DNA from: Planctomycetota bacterium
GTDB lineage: Bacteria > Planctomycetota > Phycisphaerae > Phycisphaerales > UBA1924
NCBI GenBank assembly: GCA_963204725.1
Contig: CAUJHH010000050.1
Location: 1 to 43,216 of the forward strand
Length of the DNA: 43,216 nucleotides
Direction of reading: 5' to 3'
A program made the position numbers and the translations under genes. Below the pieces are notes generated by a model. The model ran no database searches. It was not told the origin of the DNA and saw nothing but the letters and a program-made list of their open reading frames with translations. Below are positions 1 through 7,908 of the stretch, in pieces; the stretch's first letter is position 1, and each line of letters opens with the position of its first letter.

Positions 1-1
1 G

Positions 2-1486
2 TCGAGGCCCTCCGGGCACACCGACGTCGGACGCCTCCGCGCCGGCTCGCTCGGCGGGCTCACCATGCGCCAGGCGAACTGGATCCTCTCCTTGCCCATC
101 CTCGCCGAATCGTTCCTGTACTCGCTCGTCGGCCTCACCGACACCGTGCTCGCCGCCGGGCTCGGTGAGCAGGAGACCGACGCCATCGGCGCCGCCTCCT
201 ACATGATGTGGCTCATGGGCCTTGTCGTCATGTCCGTTGGCATGGGCGCAACCGCCCTCATCGCCCGCTCCGTCGGCGCCCGACGCATGGCCGTCGCCAA
301 CGCCGTGCTCGGACAGTCCCTGATCGTCGCGCTGGTGGCGGGCCTCATCACCGGGCTCATCGTCGCCGCCACCTCGCCCCTCACTGCCTCGATGATGAAC
401 CTCAAAGGCCCCGGCGCGACCGCGTTTCGAAGCTACCTCCTGATCGTCGCGCTCGGCATGCCCCTCACCTCCATCCTCTACACCGGCATCGCCTGCGCCC
501 GGGGCGTCGGCGACTCCATCCGCCCCCTCCGCATCATGATCGTCGTCAACGCCGTCAACATCATCTCCAGTTGGATCCTCTCCGGCGTCGACTGGAACAC
601 GCTCACTTCCGCCGGCGCACGCCACACCGTCCTCGCGAACCCCTTCCATTTCGATCTGGGCATCACCGGCATCGCCCTCGGCACCATCATCTCACAGGCC
701 GTCGGCGTCGCGATGGTCCTCACCATGGCCGTACGGGGCACATGGGGCATCCGCCTCCGTGCCCGCCGACTCCGCCCGCACTGGCACACCATCCGCCGCA
801 TCGTCCGCATCGGCCTGCCGAATCTGTTCGAGACCTTCGGCATGTGGATCGGCAACTATGCCATCATGCTCTTCGTCGGGTTGATCGGCGCCGCAGGTGT
901 CGCGGGCGTGATGGGGGCCCACATCGTCGCCATCCGCATCGAGGCCTTCAGCTTTCTCCCCGGTTTCGCCATGGGCGCCGCCGCCGCGACGCTCGCAGGG
1001 CAATACCTCGGCGCGGGCAGCCCCGCCATGGCACGAAAGGCCATCTGGATCTGCACGCTCATCGCCTGCACCACCATGGGCCTCACCGGCCTCGGATTCG
1101 TCCTCTTCCCGCGCCCCATCGCCTCGCTCTTCACGCCCCTCGAGTCCCACCTCCAGATCGTGCCCGCGCTGCTCATCATCAGCGGCTGCATCCAGATCCC
1201 CTTCGCCGCGAGCATCGTCTGGCGGTCGGCCCTGCGCGGCGTCGGCGACGTCAAAGCCGTCATGCACCTCACATGGTGGACCACCTACGCCGTGCGTTTG
1301 CCGCTCGCGTACCTGCTCTCGGGTGTTGAGATCCCGCTTCCGGGCGGCGGCGTCATCCCGAATCCGTCGGGCCAAGACCCATCGCTCGCGTGGCTCTGGG
1401 TAGGCCTCTGCACGGAGATCGTCTTCCGCGCCGGCGTCTTCGGATGGCGTTTCCTGAGAGGACCATGGGAACGTGGGCGCATCTGA
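2..1486 (+). CDS. MATE family efflux transporter, 5' end outside the window
   Basis: Integral membrane exporter of the multidrug and toxic compound extrusion family, which moves organic cations, drugs or metabolites out of the cell by Na+ or H+ antiport. The protein is hydrophobic throughout, with about 12 predicted membrane spans. It opens with the family's 'LPILAESFLYSLVGLTDTVL' first helix, and the second half repeats the layout of the first. The first ATG is at 65, but the frame stays open to base 2. Starting at 65 would leave only about eight residues before helix 1, so the true start is probably upstream and the gene is reported as partial. It converges with the PpiD-like gene, whose stop lies 24 bases away. 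Substrate cannot be told from sequence. Confidence 0.9.
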   Translation, partial: SRPSGHTDVGRLRAGSLGGLTMRQANWILSLPILAESFLYSLVGLTDTVLAAGLGEQETDAIGAASYMMWLMGLVVMSVGMGATALIARSVGARRMAVANAVLGQSLIVALVAGLITGLIVAATSPLTASMMNLKGPGATAFRSYLLIVALGMPLTSILYTGIACARGVGDSIRPLRIMIVVNAVNIISSWILSGVDWNTLTSAGARHTVLANPFHFDLGITGIALGTIISQAVGVAMVLTMAVRGTWGIRLRARRLRPHWHTIRRIVRIGLPNLFETFGMWIGNYAIMLFVGLIGAAGVAGVMGAHIVAIRIEAFSFLPGFAMGAAAATLAGQYLGAGSPAMARKAIWICTLIACTTMGLTGLGFVLFPRPIASLFTPLESHLQIVPALLIISGCIQIPFAASIVWRSALRGVGDVKAVMHLTWWTTYAVRLPLAYLLSGVEIPLPGGGVIPNPSGQDPSLAWLWVGLCTEIVFRAGVFGWRFLRGPWERGRI

Positions 1487-1510
1487 CGCCCGCGCCGCGC
1501 ACGGGGCCGC

Positions 1511-3460
1511 TCACGAGTCGGCAGACTTCTTGTCCTCACGCGCCGGCACAAAGCCCAGACGCTTCACCATCGCCTCATACGTGAACGGGTTGCGTGCATC
1601 GATCGCCTCGGACGCATCCCCGGCCTCAAGCGCCGTTGCCTGCATCACAATCCCGACCGCGCTCCGGCGGAACTGCTCGATCGTCATCGGCCTGATCTCG
1701 CGCACCTTCGCGATCGCAACGCCAAGTCTCGACGGAATCGCAGCGCTCACAACCGAGCCCGGATCCGACGCGATCGCCTCGGGCGTCAGCCGCGGATCGA
1801 GCCTCGCCGCCGCATCCATCGCCGCGTCTCGGAACGCCTGATCATCGATGTTGGGATCCGCCGTCGCCGCGCCCTCGCGTGTCAGGTTGACACCTCGCAG
1901 CGGCTCCAGAAACCTCGTCCCGTCCGCATCCAGAAGCCGCGCGACCGCGTCGAGCGAGTCCGTCCGCGCCAGCGTCTCGTACACGCCCTGCTCGGCCACA
2001 AGCCGCTCGTAGCCCTTGATCGCCTTCCAGTCCTCTCGCAGCGTCGTCACCTCGGCCATGCTGTCGGGCGCGGACGCCGGACGGGCATCGAGCACCGTGA
2101 CGAAGTAGAGATTCCGAGCCGCGTCCTCCGCGGGCGCATCGATCTGCGTCAGTCCCACCTGGAGGCCGAGCGAGGGGTTCCCCTCGAGCTCGCGAACCTG
2201 CATCGCATACTGCGGGAATGGCGCCTGCACATTGCCGAGCCGCACCGTCGCCCCGCCGATCCCCGGCAGCGCGCCGAGCGCATCAGCATCCATCCAGTTC
2301 GCATCTCGAGACTCAACCGTCGGCAGCGGGATCGTGACACCCCGCGTCGTCTTGACCGAATCCACGATCGTCTGCGCGATCCGGTCGAGCGCTGGCCGCT
2401 CGGCCGACCACCCCTCAGGCAGCTTCTTGTACGCCCCGTCCTCCTCGAGCTTCCTCGTCGACTTGAGCACCTCCGCCCGGACGATCCGCACGATCTCCGT
2501 GACGATCTCGTTGGCCTTCGCCTCGAGATAGTCCGCACGCACGATCTCCCGCTCGACCTCATAGTCGCTCGGGTACTTCGCGCGATTCGATTCGTACAGC
2601 TTCCGCAGCTCGACGCGATCAACCGGCAGCACGCCCACAATCGACGCCCGATCCACCTTCAGCCACTCGACCTTGATCCGAGAGGAACGCCGGTACCCGA
2701 TCCCGAACTCGCCCGTGCCCGGCTCCGCGTCCGCATACTTCTCGTAATGCGCCCTGAGCTGCTCCTCGGTCGGCTCCTCGATCTCACCTTCGAGCAGCGA
2801 GCCCCGCAGGAACAGGTAGTCGATCGTCGCAGAGTCCCCGAGCCGTCGCGCCGTGCTCACCGTCTGGGCCGGAGTCGGCCGCGCCGCGAACACATACGCA
2901 TCCTTGAGCCGCATGATGCCGCGCGCCGCCGCCAGAGCCCGCAAGCCGTCCTGCTCGGACAACCGACTGTTCCCTGCCGCCGAAGCCACCCGCGCACGCA
3001 TCGCCTGCGCATCCGCCGCGATCTGCTGCTGGACCTCGGGGTTCTGCAGCATCATCCCCACAATCTGCGAGCCATACTGACCGTACTGGCGGCTGATCGA
3101 CAGCCGCGCCATGTGGCCCGCGATCTCCGGCAGCCAGTCCGCGCCGTCCTCCCCCTCGCCGATCATGCCAGCCCGCTCCGCCTCGTGCTTCAGGAGCATC
3201 CAGTGCTCCGGCCGCCGCGAAGCGTCCAGCCCGATCAGAAACGGCACCGCCGGGCTGATGTTGTCCAGAACCTGCACCTCGGCCGCCGCACGCTGCAGAT
3301 CGCCCATCGTGATCGGCTCGCCGCCGATCTCTCCGGCCTTCTGCTTGAGCGGGTTCGGTCCGAGCTGCTGGATCGCCTGCGGCGCGACGAACGCGACCAT
3401 CAGAATCACGATGAACATGCCGAGCATGAGCGTGCGGTACTTGCGGAGAAACTTCAGCAT
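1511..3460 (-). CDS. PpiD/SurA_N-type membrane-anchored periplasmic folding factor
   Basis: Protein of 649 residues with a short cytoplasmic start (MLKFLRKYRTLMLG), one membrane span at about residues 10-30, and a long soluble part expected outside the inner membrane. This is the architecture of PpiD. The segment after the span ('KAGEIGGEPITMGDLQRA') matches the SurA/PpiD N-terminal chaperone region. I do not see a recognisable parvulin domain between the chaperone halves, so prolyl isomerase activity is doubtful. The start at 3460 is chosen over an in-frame ATG 42 bases upstream because the family begins with the basic residues before the span. It lies downstream of rpsD, separated by hairpins that may act as terminators. 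Family placement is fairly sure, enzymatic activity is not. Confidence 0.72.
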   Translation of the reverse strand: MLKFLRKYRTLMLGMFIVILMVAFVAPQAIQQLGPNPLKQKAGEIGGEPITMGDLQRAAAEVQVLDNISPAVPFLIGLDASRRPEHWMLLKHEAERAGMIGEGEDGADWLPEIAGHMARLSISRQYGQYGSQIVGMMLQNPEVQQQIAADAQAMRARVASAAGNSRLSEQDGLRALAAARGIMRLKDAYVFAARPTPAQTVSTARRLGDSATIDYLFLRGSLLEGEIEEPTEEQLRAHYEKYADAEPGTGEFGIGYRRSSRIKVEWLKVDRASIVGVLPVDRVELRKLYESNRAKYPSDYEVEREIVRADYLEAKANEIVTEIVRIVRAEVLKSTRKLEEDGAYKKLPEGWSAERPALDRIAQTIVDSVKTTRGVTIPLPTVESRDANWMDADALGALPGIGGATVRLGNVQAPFPQYAMQVRELEGNPSLGLQVGLTQIDAPAEDAARNLYFVTVLDARPASAPDSMAEVTTLREDWKAIKGYERLVAEQGVYETLARTDSLDAVARLLDADGTRFLEPLRGVNLTREGAATADPNIDDQAFRDAAMDAAARLDPRLTPEAIASDPGSVVSAAIPSRLGVAIAKVREIRPMTIEQFRRSAVGIVMQATALEAGDASEAIDARNPFTYEAMVKRLGFVPAREDKKSADS

Positions 3461-3500
3461 GAGATGTTCCCGTCGGGTCGGACCCCGCGCGCCGCGGCCC

Positions 3501-3549
3501 AAAACGCGATCGGCGCGTGAAGACAGCGGGGCCGCTCTCGCGACCCCGC
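3501..3549 (-). terminator. Tandem hairpins after rpsD
   Basis: On the minus strand just after the rpsD stop, a stem of ten pairs (GCGGGGTCGC / GCGGCCCCGC, one G-U pair) closes a GAGA loop at 3526-3549. A smaller CGCG/CGCG stem at 3505-3517 follows and runs directly into TTTT (3501-3504). Together they look like an intrinsic terminator or partial attenuator separating rpsD from the PpiD-like gene. Confidence 0.5.
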
Positions 3550-3562
3550 CGTGGTGCTCAGA

Positions 3563-4162
3563 TTAGCGATAGAGCTCGATGATCAGGTTCGGGTTCACGT
3601 CGTAGGGGATCTGGTCCATCGTCGGGACCGCGACCACCTTCATCGTGAGCTCCGAGGGGTTCAACTCGATCCACCCCGGAACCTCGTGCCCCGCCATCGA
3701 CTCCATGGCCTCGCGCGCCAGCTTCTGCGCCTTGGGCTTCAGCGTGATCATGTCGCCAACGCCACAGGAGAACGAGGGACGATCCGTCTTGCGGCCGTTC
3801 ACGAGCACATGCCCGTGCGCAACCAGCTGACGCGACGCCCAGATCGTCCGCGCCAGGCCGGCACGACGAACCACGTTGTCAAGACGCTGCTCGAGCAGCG
3901 TCATCAGGTTGAAGCCCGAGTTGCCCGGACGACGCGCCGCCTCCGCCAGATACCGGCGGAACTGCTTCTCAAGCACGCTGTAGTGGTAGCGAACCTTCTG
4001 CTTCTCATTCAGTCGCAGGCCGTAGTCGCGCATGCGACGCCCACGAAAGCCGTGCATGCCCGGAGTCGTCAGCGCACGCTTGGATGTGTGCTTCGGAATA
4101 TCCGCAACAGGCGTGCCCACACGACGAGACAACTTCAGCTTCGGACCCGTATAACGAGCCAT
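3563..4162 (-). CDS. rpsD: 30S ribosomal protein S4
   Basis: Primary 16S rRNA-binding protein of the small subunit body, 199 residues, the usual length. It begins MARYTGPKLKLSRRVG, has the central S4 RNA-binding fold ('TLLEQRLDNVVRRAGLA', then 'QLVAHGHVLVNGRK'), and ends in the normal ELYR-like tail. The N-terminal Cys cluster seen in zinc-binding S4 proteins is absent, so this is the Cys-minus form. The start is fixed by a strong GGAAGGAG ribosome site eight bases before ATG at 4162; the frame is open further upstream but that part is leader. S4 often controls its own translation. Here it stands alone, not in the alpha operon, with a leader of about 140 bases. Confidence 0.98.
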   Translation of the reverse strand: MARYTGPKLKLSRRVGTPVADIPKHTSKRALTTPGMHGFRGRRMRDYGLRLNEKQKVRYHYSVLEKQFRRYLAEAARRPGNSGFNLMTLLEQRLDNVVRRAGLARTIWASRQLVAHGHVLVNGRKTDRPSFSCGVGDMITLKPKAQKLAREAMESMAGHEVPGWIELNPSELTMKVVAVPTMDQIPYDVNPNLIIELYR

Positions 4163-4309
4163 GCAATACTCCTTCCGCCCGCAGGTCGGATCATCCGCCT
4201 GGGTGCCGCTCCGTCTTGCGGAGGTCGAGCGGCGATCTGCGCCGGGTTCCCGCGGCTGCGGTCCGACATGGTGCGATCCGGGCAATCCCGGGACTGGTTG
4301 TGAACCTCT

Positions 4310-4338
4310 ATTGAAGGCCAGCATCACCCAACGGTCAA
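4310..4338 (-). promoter_or_regulatory. Probable sigma-70-type promoter of rpsD
   Basis: On the minus strand, TTGACC (4333-4338) and TTCAAT (4310-4315) are separated by exactly 17 bases, matching 5/6 and 4/6 of the bacterial consensus. Transcription would start near 4302, giving a leader of about 140 bases before rpsD. The 338-base gap between rpsD and the next gene (4163-4500) holds this promoter, several GC-rich dyads in the leader, and no credible gene. Confidence 0.5.
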
Positions 4339-4500
4339 GCCGCATGGACAGACGAAAGCCGAACATCAGCCCCCAGCCAGCGCCTCCAATCGCAACCGGC
4401 CCCCGCCGCCTCACCATTTGCTCCCCGACGCCGCCGACCGCCCCGCACGCTGTAGGATCGATCGTCGCCAACCCCTTCGGCAACCTCGGAGTATCCGCCC

Positions 4501-5199
4501 ATGTCTGATTCCATCGAAATGAACCAGCTGCGATGGGATCGCACCAACGCCTACATCCGGGACACCTTCGCTCGAACCGACGCGAAGCACGCCGGGATCA
4601 TGCAGCGCGCCGTCGAGGCCGGCATGCCGCCAATCGATGCCGGCCCGGAGACCGGCCGCTTCCTCCAGGTCCTCGCCACGTCGCTCAACGCGCGCCTCAT
4701 CATCGAAGTCGGAACCCTCGCCGGTTACTCCGCCATCTGGCTGGCTCGCGGACTGGCCCGAGGGCTGACAGCCCGCGGCCCGCGTGATGGCCGTGTCATC
4801 TCCATCGAGGCATCGAGCGTGCACGCCGCGTTCGCGCAGCGAGAGATCGATGCCGCCGACCTCGGGTTCACCATCACCATCAGACAGGGCAAGGGCAGCC
4901 AGATGCTTCCCGTCCTCCTCCGCGAGTGCGGCCCGGCATCCGCAGACCTGATCTTCTTCGACGCCGAACGCTCGGAATACCTCGCCATGCTCGACACGGC
5001 GCACGCATTCCTGAGAACCGGCGGCGTCCTCGCCGTCGACAACGCGCTCGCCGCGAAACGATGGACCGCCGACGAGGTGCCGCCCGGTGAACCGCGCGAT
5101 CAGATGGACATCGTCAATCGCGCGATCGGGGCCGACACCCGATTCGTCTCGACGCTCGTCCCCGTGGGCAATGGCGTCCTCGTCGCGGCGAAGCGGTAG
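4501..5199 (+). CDS. Class I SAM-dependent O-methyltransferase (Methyltransf_3/COMT-like)
   Basis: Protein of 232 residues of the cation-dependent O-methyltransferase family, which methylates catechol-type or other small hydroxylated substrates. SAM-binding motif I is 'IIEVGTLAGYSAIWLA' (about 67-82), the acidic end of strand 2 is 'ISIEAS', and the metal-binding region is 'DLIFFDAERSEY' (about 149-160) followed by 'AVDNAL', where Asp154 and Asn181 fit the usual Mg2+ ligands. A GGAG lies upstream of the ATG at 4501. It is divergent from rpsD and has no operon partner, so its substrate cannot be inferred. Confidence 0.88.
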   Translation: MSDSIEMNQLRWDRTNAYIRDTFARTDAKHAGIMQRAVEAGMPPIDAGPETGRFLQVLATSLNARLIIEVGTLAGYSAIWLARGLARGLTARGPRDGRVISIEASSVHAAFAQREIDAADLGFTITIRQGKGSQMLPVLLRECGPASADLIFFDAERSEYLAMLDTAHAFLRTGGVLAVDNALAAKRWTADEVPPGEPRDQMDIVNRAIGADTRFVSTLVPVGNGVLVAAKR

Positions 5200-5241
5200 C
5201 GCCCCTGCATCACAACCCGCCCCCTTGCCGCGCCTTCTCCA

Positions 5242-5259
5242 CTGACAGACGTCTGTCAG
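5242..5259. promoter_or_regulatory. Perfect 18-bp palindrome, putative operator 1
   Basis: CTGACAGACGTCTGTCAG is its own reverse complement. It lies after the methyltransferase stop and about 118 bases before the ATG of the unknown gene at 5377. It shares the form CTGACA-N6-TGTCAG with a second site 54 bases further on. This is the shape of a site for a dimeric helix-turn-helix regulator; which one is unknown. Confidence 0.5.
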
Positions 5260-5293
5260 CGAACTCCCCGCTCCGCGTCAACCTGGGCAACCC

Positions 5294-5315
5294 CACTGAC
5301 ACACTGTTGTCAGTG
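5294..5315. promoter_or_regulatory. Second dyad of the same form, putative operator 2
   Basis: Arms CACTGACA and TGTCAGTG surround CACTGT, again giving CTGACA-N6-TGTCAG. The centre lies 54 bases (about five helical turns) from that of the palindrome at 5242-5259 and about 72 bases before the ATG at 5377. The matched arms with unrelated spacers suggest selection on the arms, as in a repressor or activator site, rather than on a hairpin. Confidence 0.5.
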
Positions 5316-5376
5316 GCAACCGCTCATCCCCGCACAACCCACTTGCACCGCGACGCGCGCCGCGTATCTTCGAGGC

Positions 5377-6429
5377 ATGGTCGCCGCGTCCGCGACAACT
5401 CCGGATCTCCGCACACCTGCCTGTGCCACGGGCTCCTCGTCAGCCGATGCTCCGTCCTCTCCATTGCCTATTGCCCAGTCCCCATTGCCCGCCTCCGTTC
5501 TCCTCGACGACCTCACCTCCCCACACCACTCCATCGCCTCCGTCGCCGAGAAACACAACCTCTCGCTCGCTGACCTCCTCACCTGGCTCGAGCTCCCCTC
5601 AACCCGCGAGCACATGGCCCTCCGCGAGTCCGCGGCCTACCGCCAGGTCCGCATGGTCGCGGCCGTCAACCTCTCCGCCGCCGCCCACGCAACCATCCGC
5701 ATCCTCGAAGACTTCAACCGAACCGCGCCCCCCGACCGTGATGCCCGCGCATCCACAGACGCCGCGGCTCAATCCGCGGCGTCCTCCGAGTCCTACCTCC
5801 GCCACTCCATCCACGCCCGCAAGGCCGCGTGGCTCCTCTCTCGCTTCGCACGCATCCTCCCCGTCAACGAGGACCAGCTCCAGAGCGCACGCGCCGTGAT
5901 CCGTTCGACCCGCGCCACGCGGGTGCCACCGGCTCCCGTTTCTGACGCGCCGCGACACGAACCCGCACCAATGCCCGCGGCCTCCGCTTCCCGCGCCAGA
6001 TCCGACACCACCAGCGCCACTCGAGTACCACCGGCTCCCGTTTCTGACGCGCCGCGTCACGAGCTCCAACCGGTGCGTTCAGCCCCAGCCCCAACCCCAA
6101 ACTCAGTCGCGGCCCCCATCCGGCCCCTCACCCGCGCCGCGCAGCTCACCGCGCGTGCCGGCATCACGCCCGACATGATCAAGGTCGATCCATCTCCCAA
6201 GGTGATCACCGACCTCGATGCGCTCTTCGCCCAGCTCACCTCCATCGCCGGATCAATGGGCATCGATCTCTCAGATCTGGAATCCCTCGGCGTCAACGGT
6301 TCACCCCCCCTCGCCGCCACCGGCCCGCCCAATTCCGGATCGGCCAGTTCTGGAGAGTCCAGTTCTGGAGAGCGCGGCATTCTCGCGGCACAACCCGGCG
6401 AAGTCATCCACCGCGGCGCGTACCCTTAG
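5377..6429 (+). CDS. Unknown protein with helical HTH-like N-terminal part and low-complexity linker
   Basis: Up to 350 residues, family not recognised. Residues about 45-175 are well-formed helices: 'SIASVAEKHNLSLADLLTWL' resembles a helix-turn-helix as in small terminase or Xre-like proteins, followed by a helical bundle ending 'HARKAAWLLSRFARILP'. Next comes a Pro/Ala-rich linker with two copies of the unit VPPAPVSDAPRHE, then a conserved-looking tail ('RAGITPDMIKVDPSPKVITD', about 245-285) and a Ser/Gly-rich end. The first 40 residues are encoded by CCATTGCC-type repeat DNA, so the true start may lie further in. Two palindromes lie just upstream, and autoregulation is a reasonable guess. 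It could be an anti-activator, a phage-derived DNA-binding protein or a planctomycete-specific family. Confidence 0.55.
   Translation: MVAASATTPDLRTPACATGSSSADAPSSPLPIAQSPLPASVLLDDLTSPHHSIASVAEKHNLSLADLLTWLELPSTREHMALRESAAYRQVRMVAAVNLSAAAHATIRILEDFNRTAPPDRDARASTDAAAQSAASSESYLRHSIHARKAAWLLSRFARILPVNEDQLQSARAVIRSTRATRVPPAPVSDAPRHEPAPMPAASASRARSDTTSATRVPPAPVSDAPRHELQPVRSAPAPTPNSVAAPIRPLTRAAQLTARAGITPDMIKVDPSPKVITDLDALFAQLTSIAGSMGIDLSDLESLGVNGSPPLAATGPPNSGSASSGESSSGERGILAAQPGEVIHRGAYP
5926..6056 (+). repeat. Direct repeat: 29 identical bases, 102-base period, inside an unknown gene
   Basis: Bases 5926-5954 and 6028-6056 are identical, beginning CCACCGGCTCCCGTTTCTGA and ending GCGCCGCG, with near-identical flanks. 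Both copies encode the unit PPAPVSDAPRH. The period of 102 bases keeps frame (34 codons). Exact identity at wobble positions points to a recent duplication or insertion of a dispersed repeat rather than old protein-level selection. Confidence 0.8.
6344..6372 (+). repeat. Short tandem repeat, 15-base period
   Basis: CCAGTTCTGGAGAG occurs at 6344-6357 and again at 6359-6372, encoding two SSGE units near the C-terminus of the unknown protein. The copy number could vary by slippage without breaking frame, because the period is five codons. Confidence 0.75.
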
Positions 6430-6504
6430 GGGCGCATCGTGTCTTGGCCACTCCAGCGACGCACGCGCGGGCCCCTCTCCCAGCCCCATGCCCAGAAAGG
6501 TGCC

Positions 6505-7905
6505 ATGTCCCAATTCCCAACGCAATCGCCGGGAAGCGCGGAGACTCTTGCCGAATCGCCTGACAGATCCTCGATACTCATCGAGGCCATCGAACGCAGC
6601 AATGCCACCGCCTGCGAGACGTGGCTCGCTTCCACCGACACATCCGATGCCGTCCATGCCCTCGCTCGTCTGAGCGACGACGATCGCGTCGCCCTCTTCA
6701 GCCTGCTCACGCCCGAAACCGGCGCCGACGTGCTCGCGATTCTCCCCGACTCCCAGGCAATCGAAGCCCTTGAGAGTCTCCAGCCGCCCGTCGCCGCAAG
6801 GATCATTGAAGGGCTCTCCAGCGACGAGCGCGCCGACGTCATCAAAGCGATGTCCGAGGAGGAGGCCGAAGCGGTCCTCACCGAGTTGGACGACGCGATC
6901 GCGGCCGATGTCCGCCGCCTCATCGGCTACCACGAGGATTCCGCCGGCTCCCTGATGCTCACCGAGTACCTCGCCTTCCCGGAAACCGCGACGATCCGCG
7001 AGGTCCTGGCCGATATCGAACTGAACGCGGAGAGGTACGCCGACTACAACATCCAGTACACCTACGTCATCGACTCGCACGGGCGGCTCCGGGGCGTCCT
7101 CCCCCTCCGCAACATCCTTCTCGCCCCGCGCTCGGGATCCGTGATCGACATCATGATCCCCGACCCCATCCGCGTCGCCGACAACACCACGCTCGACGGG
7201 CTCCGCGCCGCCTTCCGCGAACACAACTACATGGGGCTCCCCGTCGTCAACGCCGCCGGAAGACTCCTCGGTGTCGTCGAGCAGAGCGACCTCACCCGGG
7301 CCGACGCCGACGAGGCAGACAGCTTGTACAGACAGTCACAGGGCATCGTCGGTGGCGAGGAGCTTCGCAGCATGCCGCTGCACCTGCGCTCGCGCAGACG
7401 CCTCGCCTGGCTCAGCGCAAACATCGTGCTCAACATCATCGCCGCGAGCATGATCGCCATGCAGCAGGACACGCTCGAGGCCGTGATCGCGCTCGCGGTT
7501 TTCCTCCCAATCATTTCCGACATGAGCGGGTGCTCCGGCAACCAGGCCGTTGCTGTCACGATGCGAGAGCTGACGCTCGGCGTCACCCGCCCCCGCGACA
7601 TCTTCCGCGTGCTTATCAAGGAGAGCACGCTCGGCCTGATCAACGGGATCGTGCTGGGCATGCTCATCGGCGTCGTCGCGTACATGTGGAAGCACAACGT
7701 CTATCTCAGCGCGGTCGTCGGCGTCTCACTCGCCATGAACACGATCATCGCCGTCTGCATCGGAGGCGTTGTCCCGCTCATCCTGAAGCGAATGAAAGCA
7801 GATCCGGCTCTCGCCTCCGGCCCGATCCTCACGACCATCACCGATATGTGCGGCTTCTTCATCGTGCTCACACTCGCCTCGCTGCTTCTCACGCGGCTCA
7901 CCTGA
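6505..7905 (+). CDS. mgtE: Magnesium transporter MgtE
   Basis: Homodimeric Mg2+ channel of 466 residues. In order: an N-terminal superhelical Mg2+-sensing domain ('LLTPETGADVLAILP', 'GLSSDERADVIKAM', about 10-125), a pair of CBS domains (about 130-265, 'VIDSHGRLRGVLPLRNILL', 'LPVVNAAGRLLGVVEQSDLT'), a connecting helix, and five membrane spans including 'SDMSGCSGNQAVAVTMRE', the pore-lining signature of the family. The ATG at 6505 is preferred because AGAAAGG lies four bases upstream; an ATG at 6439 would add 22 residues of poor coding quality. It is convergent with the C45 hydrolase gene with three bases between stops. MgtE channels are gated by cytosolic Mg2+ through the N and CBS domains. 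Confidence 0.95.
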   Translation: MSQFPTQSPGSAETLAESPDRSSILIEAIERSNATACETWLASTDTSDAVHALARLSDDDRVALFSLLTPETGADVLAILPDSQAIEALESLQPPVAARIIEGLSSDERADVIKAMSEEEAEAVLTELDDAIAADVRRLIGYHEDSAGSLMLTEYLAFPETATIREVLADIELNAERYADYNIQYTYVIDSHGRLRGVLPLRNILLAPRSGSVIDIMIPDPIRVADNTTLDGLRAAFREHNYMGLPVVNAAGRLLGVVEQSDLTRADADEADSLYRQSQGIVGGEELRSMPLHLRSRRRLAWLSANIVLNIIAASMIAMQQDTLEAVIALAVFLPIISDMSGCSGNQAVAVTMRELTLGVTRPRDIFRVLIKESTLGLINGIVLGMLIGVVAYMWKHNVYLSAVVGVSLAMNTIIAVCIGGVVPLILKRMKADPALASGPILTTITDMCGFFIVLTLASLLLTRLT

Positions 7906-7908
7906 TCG

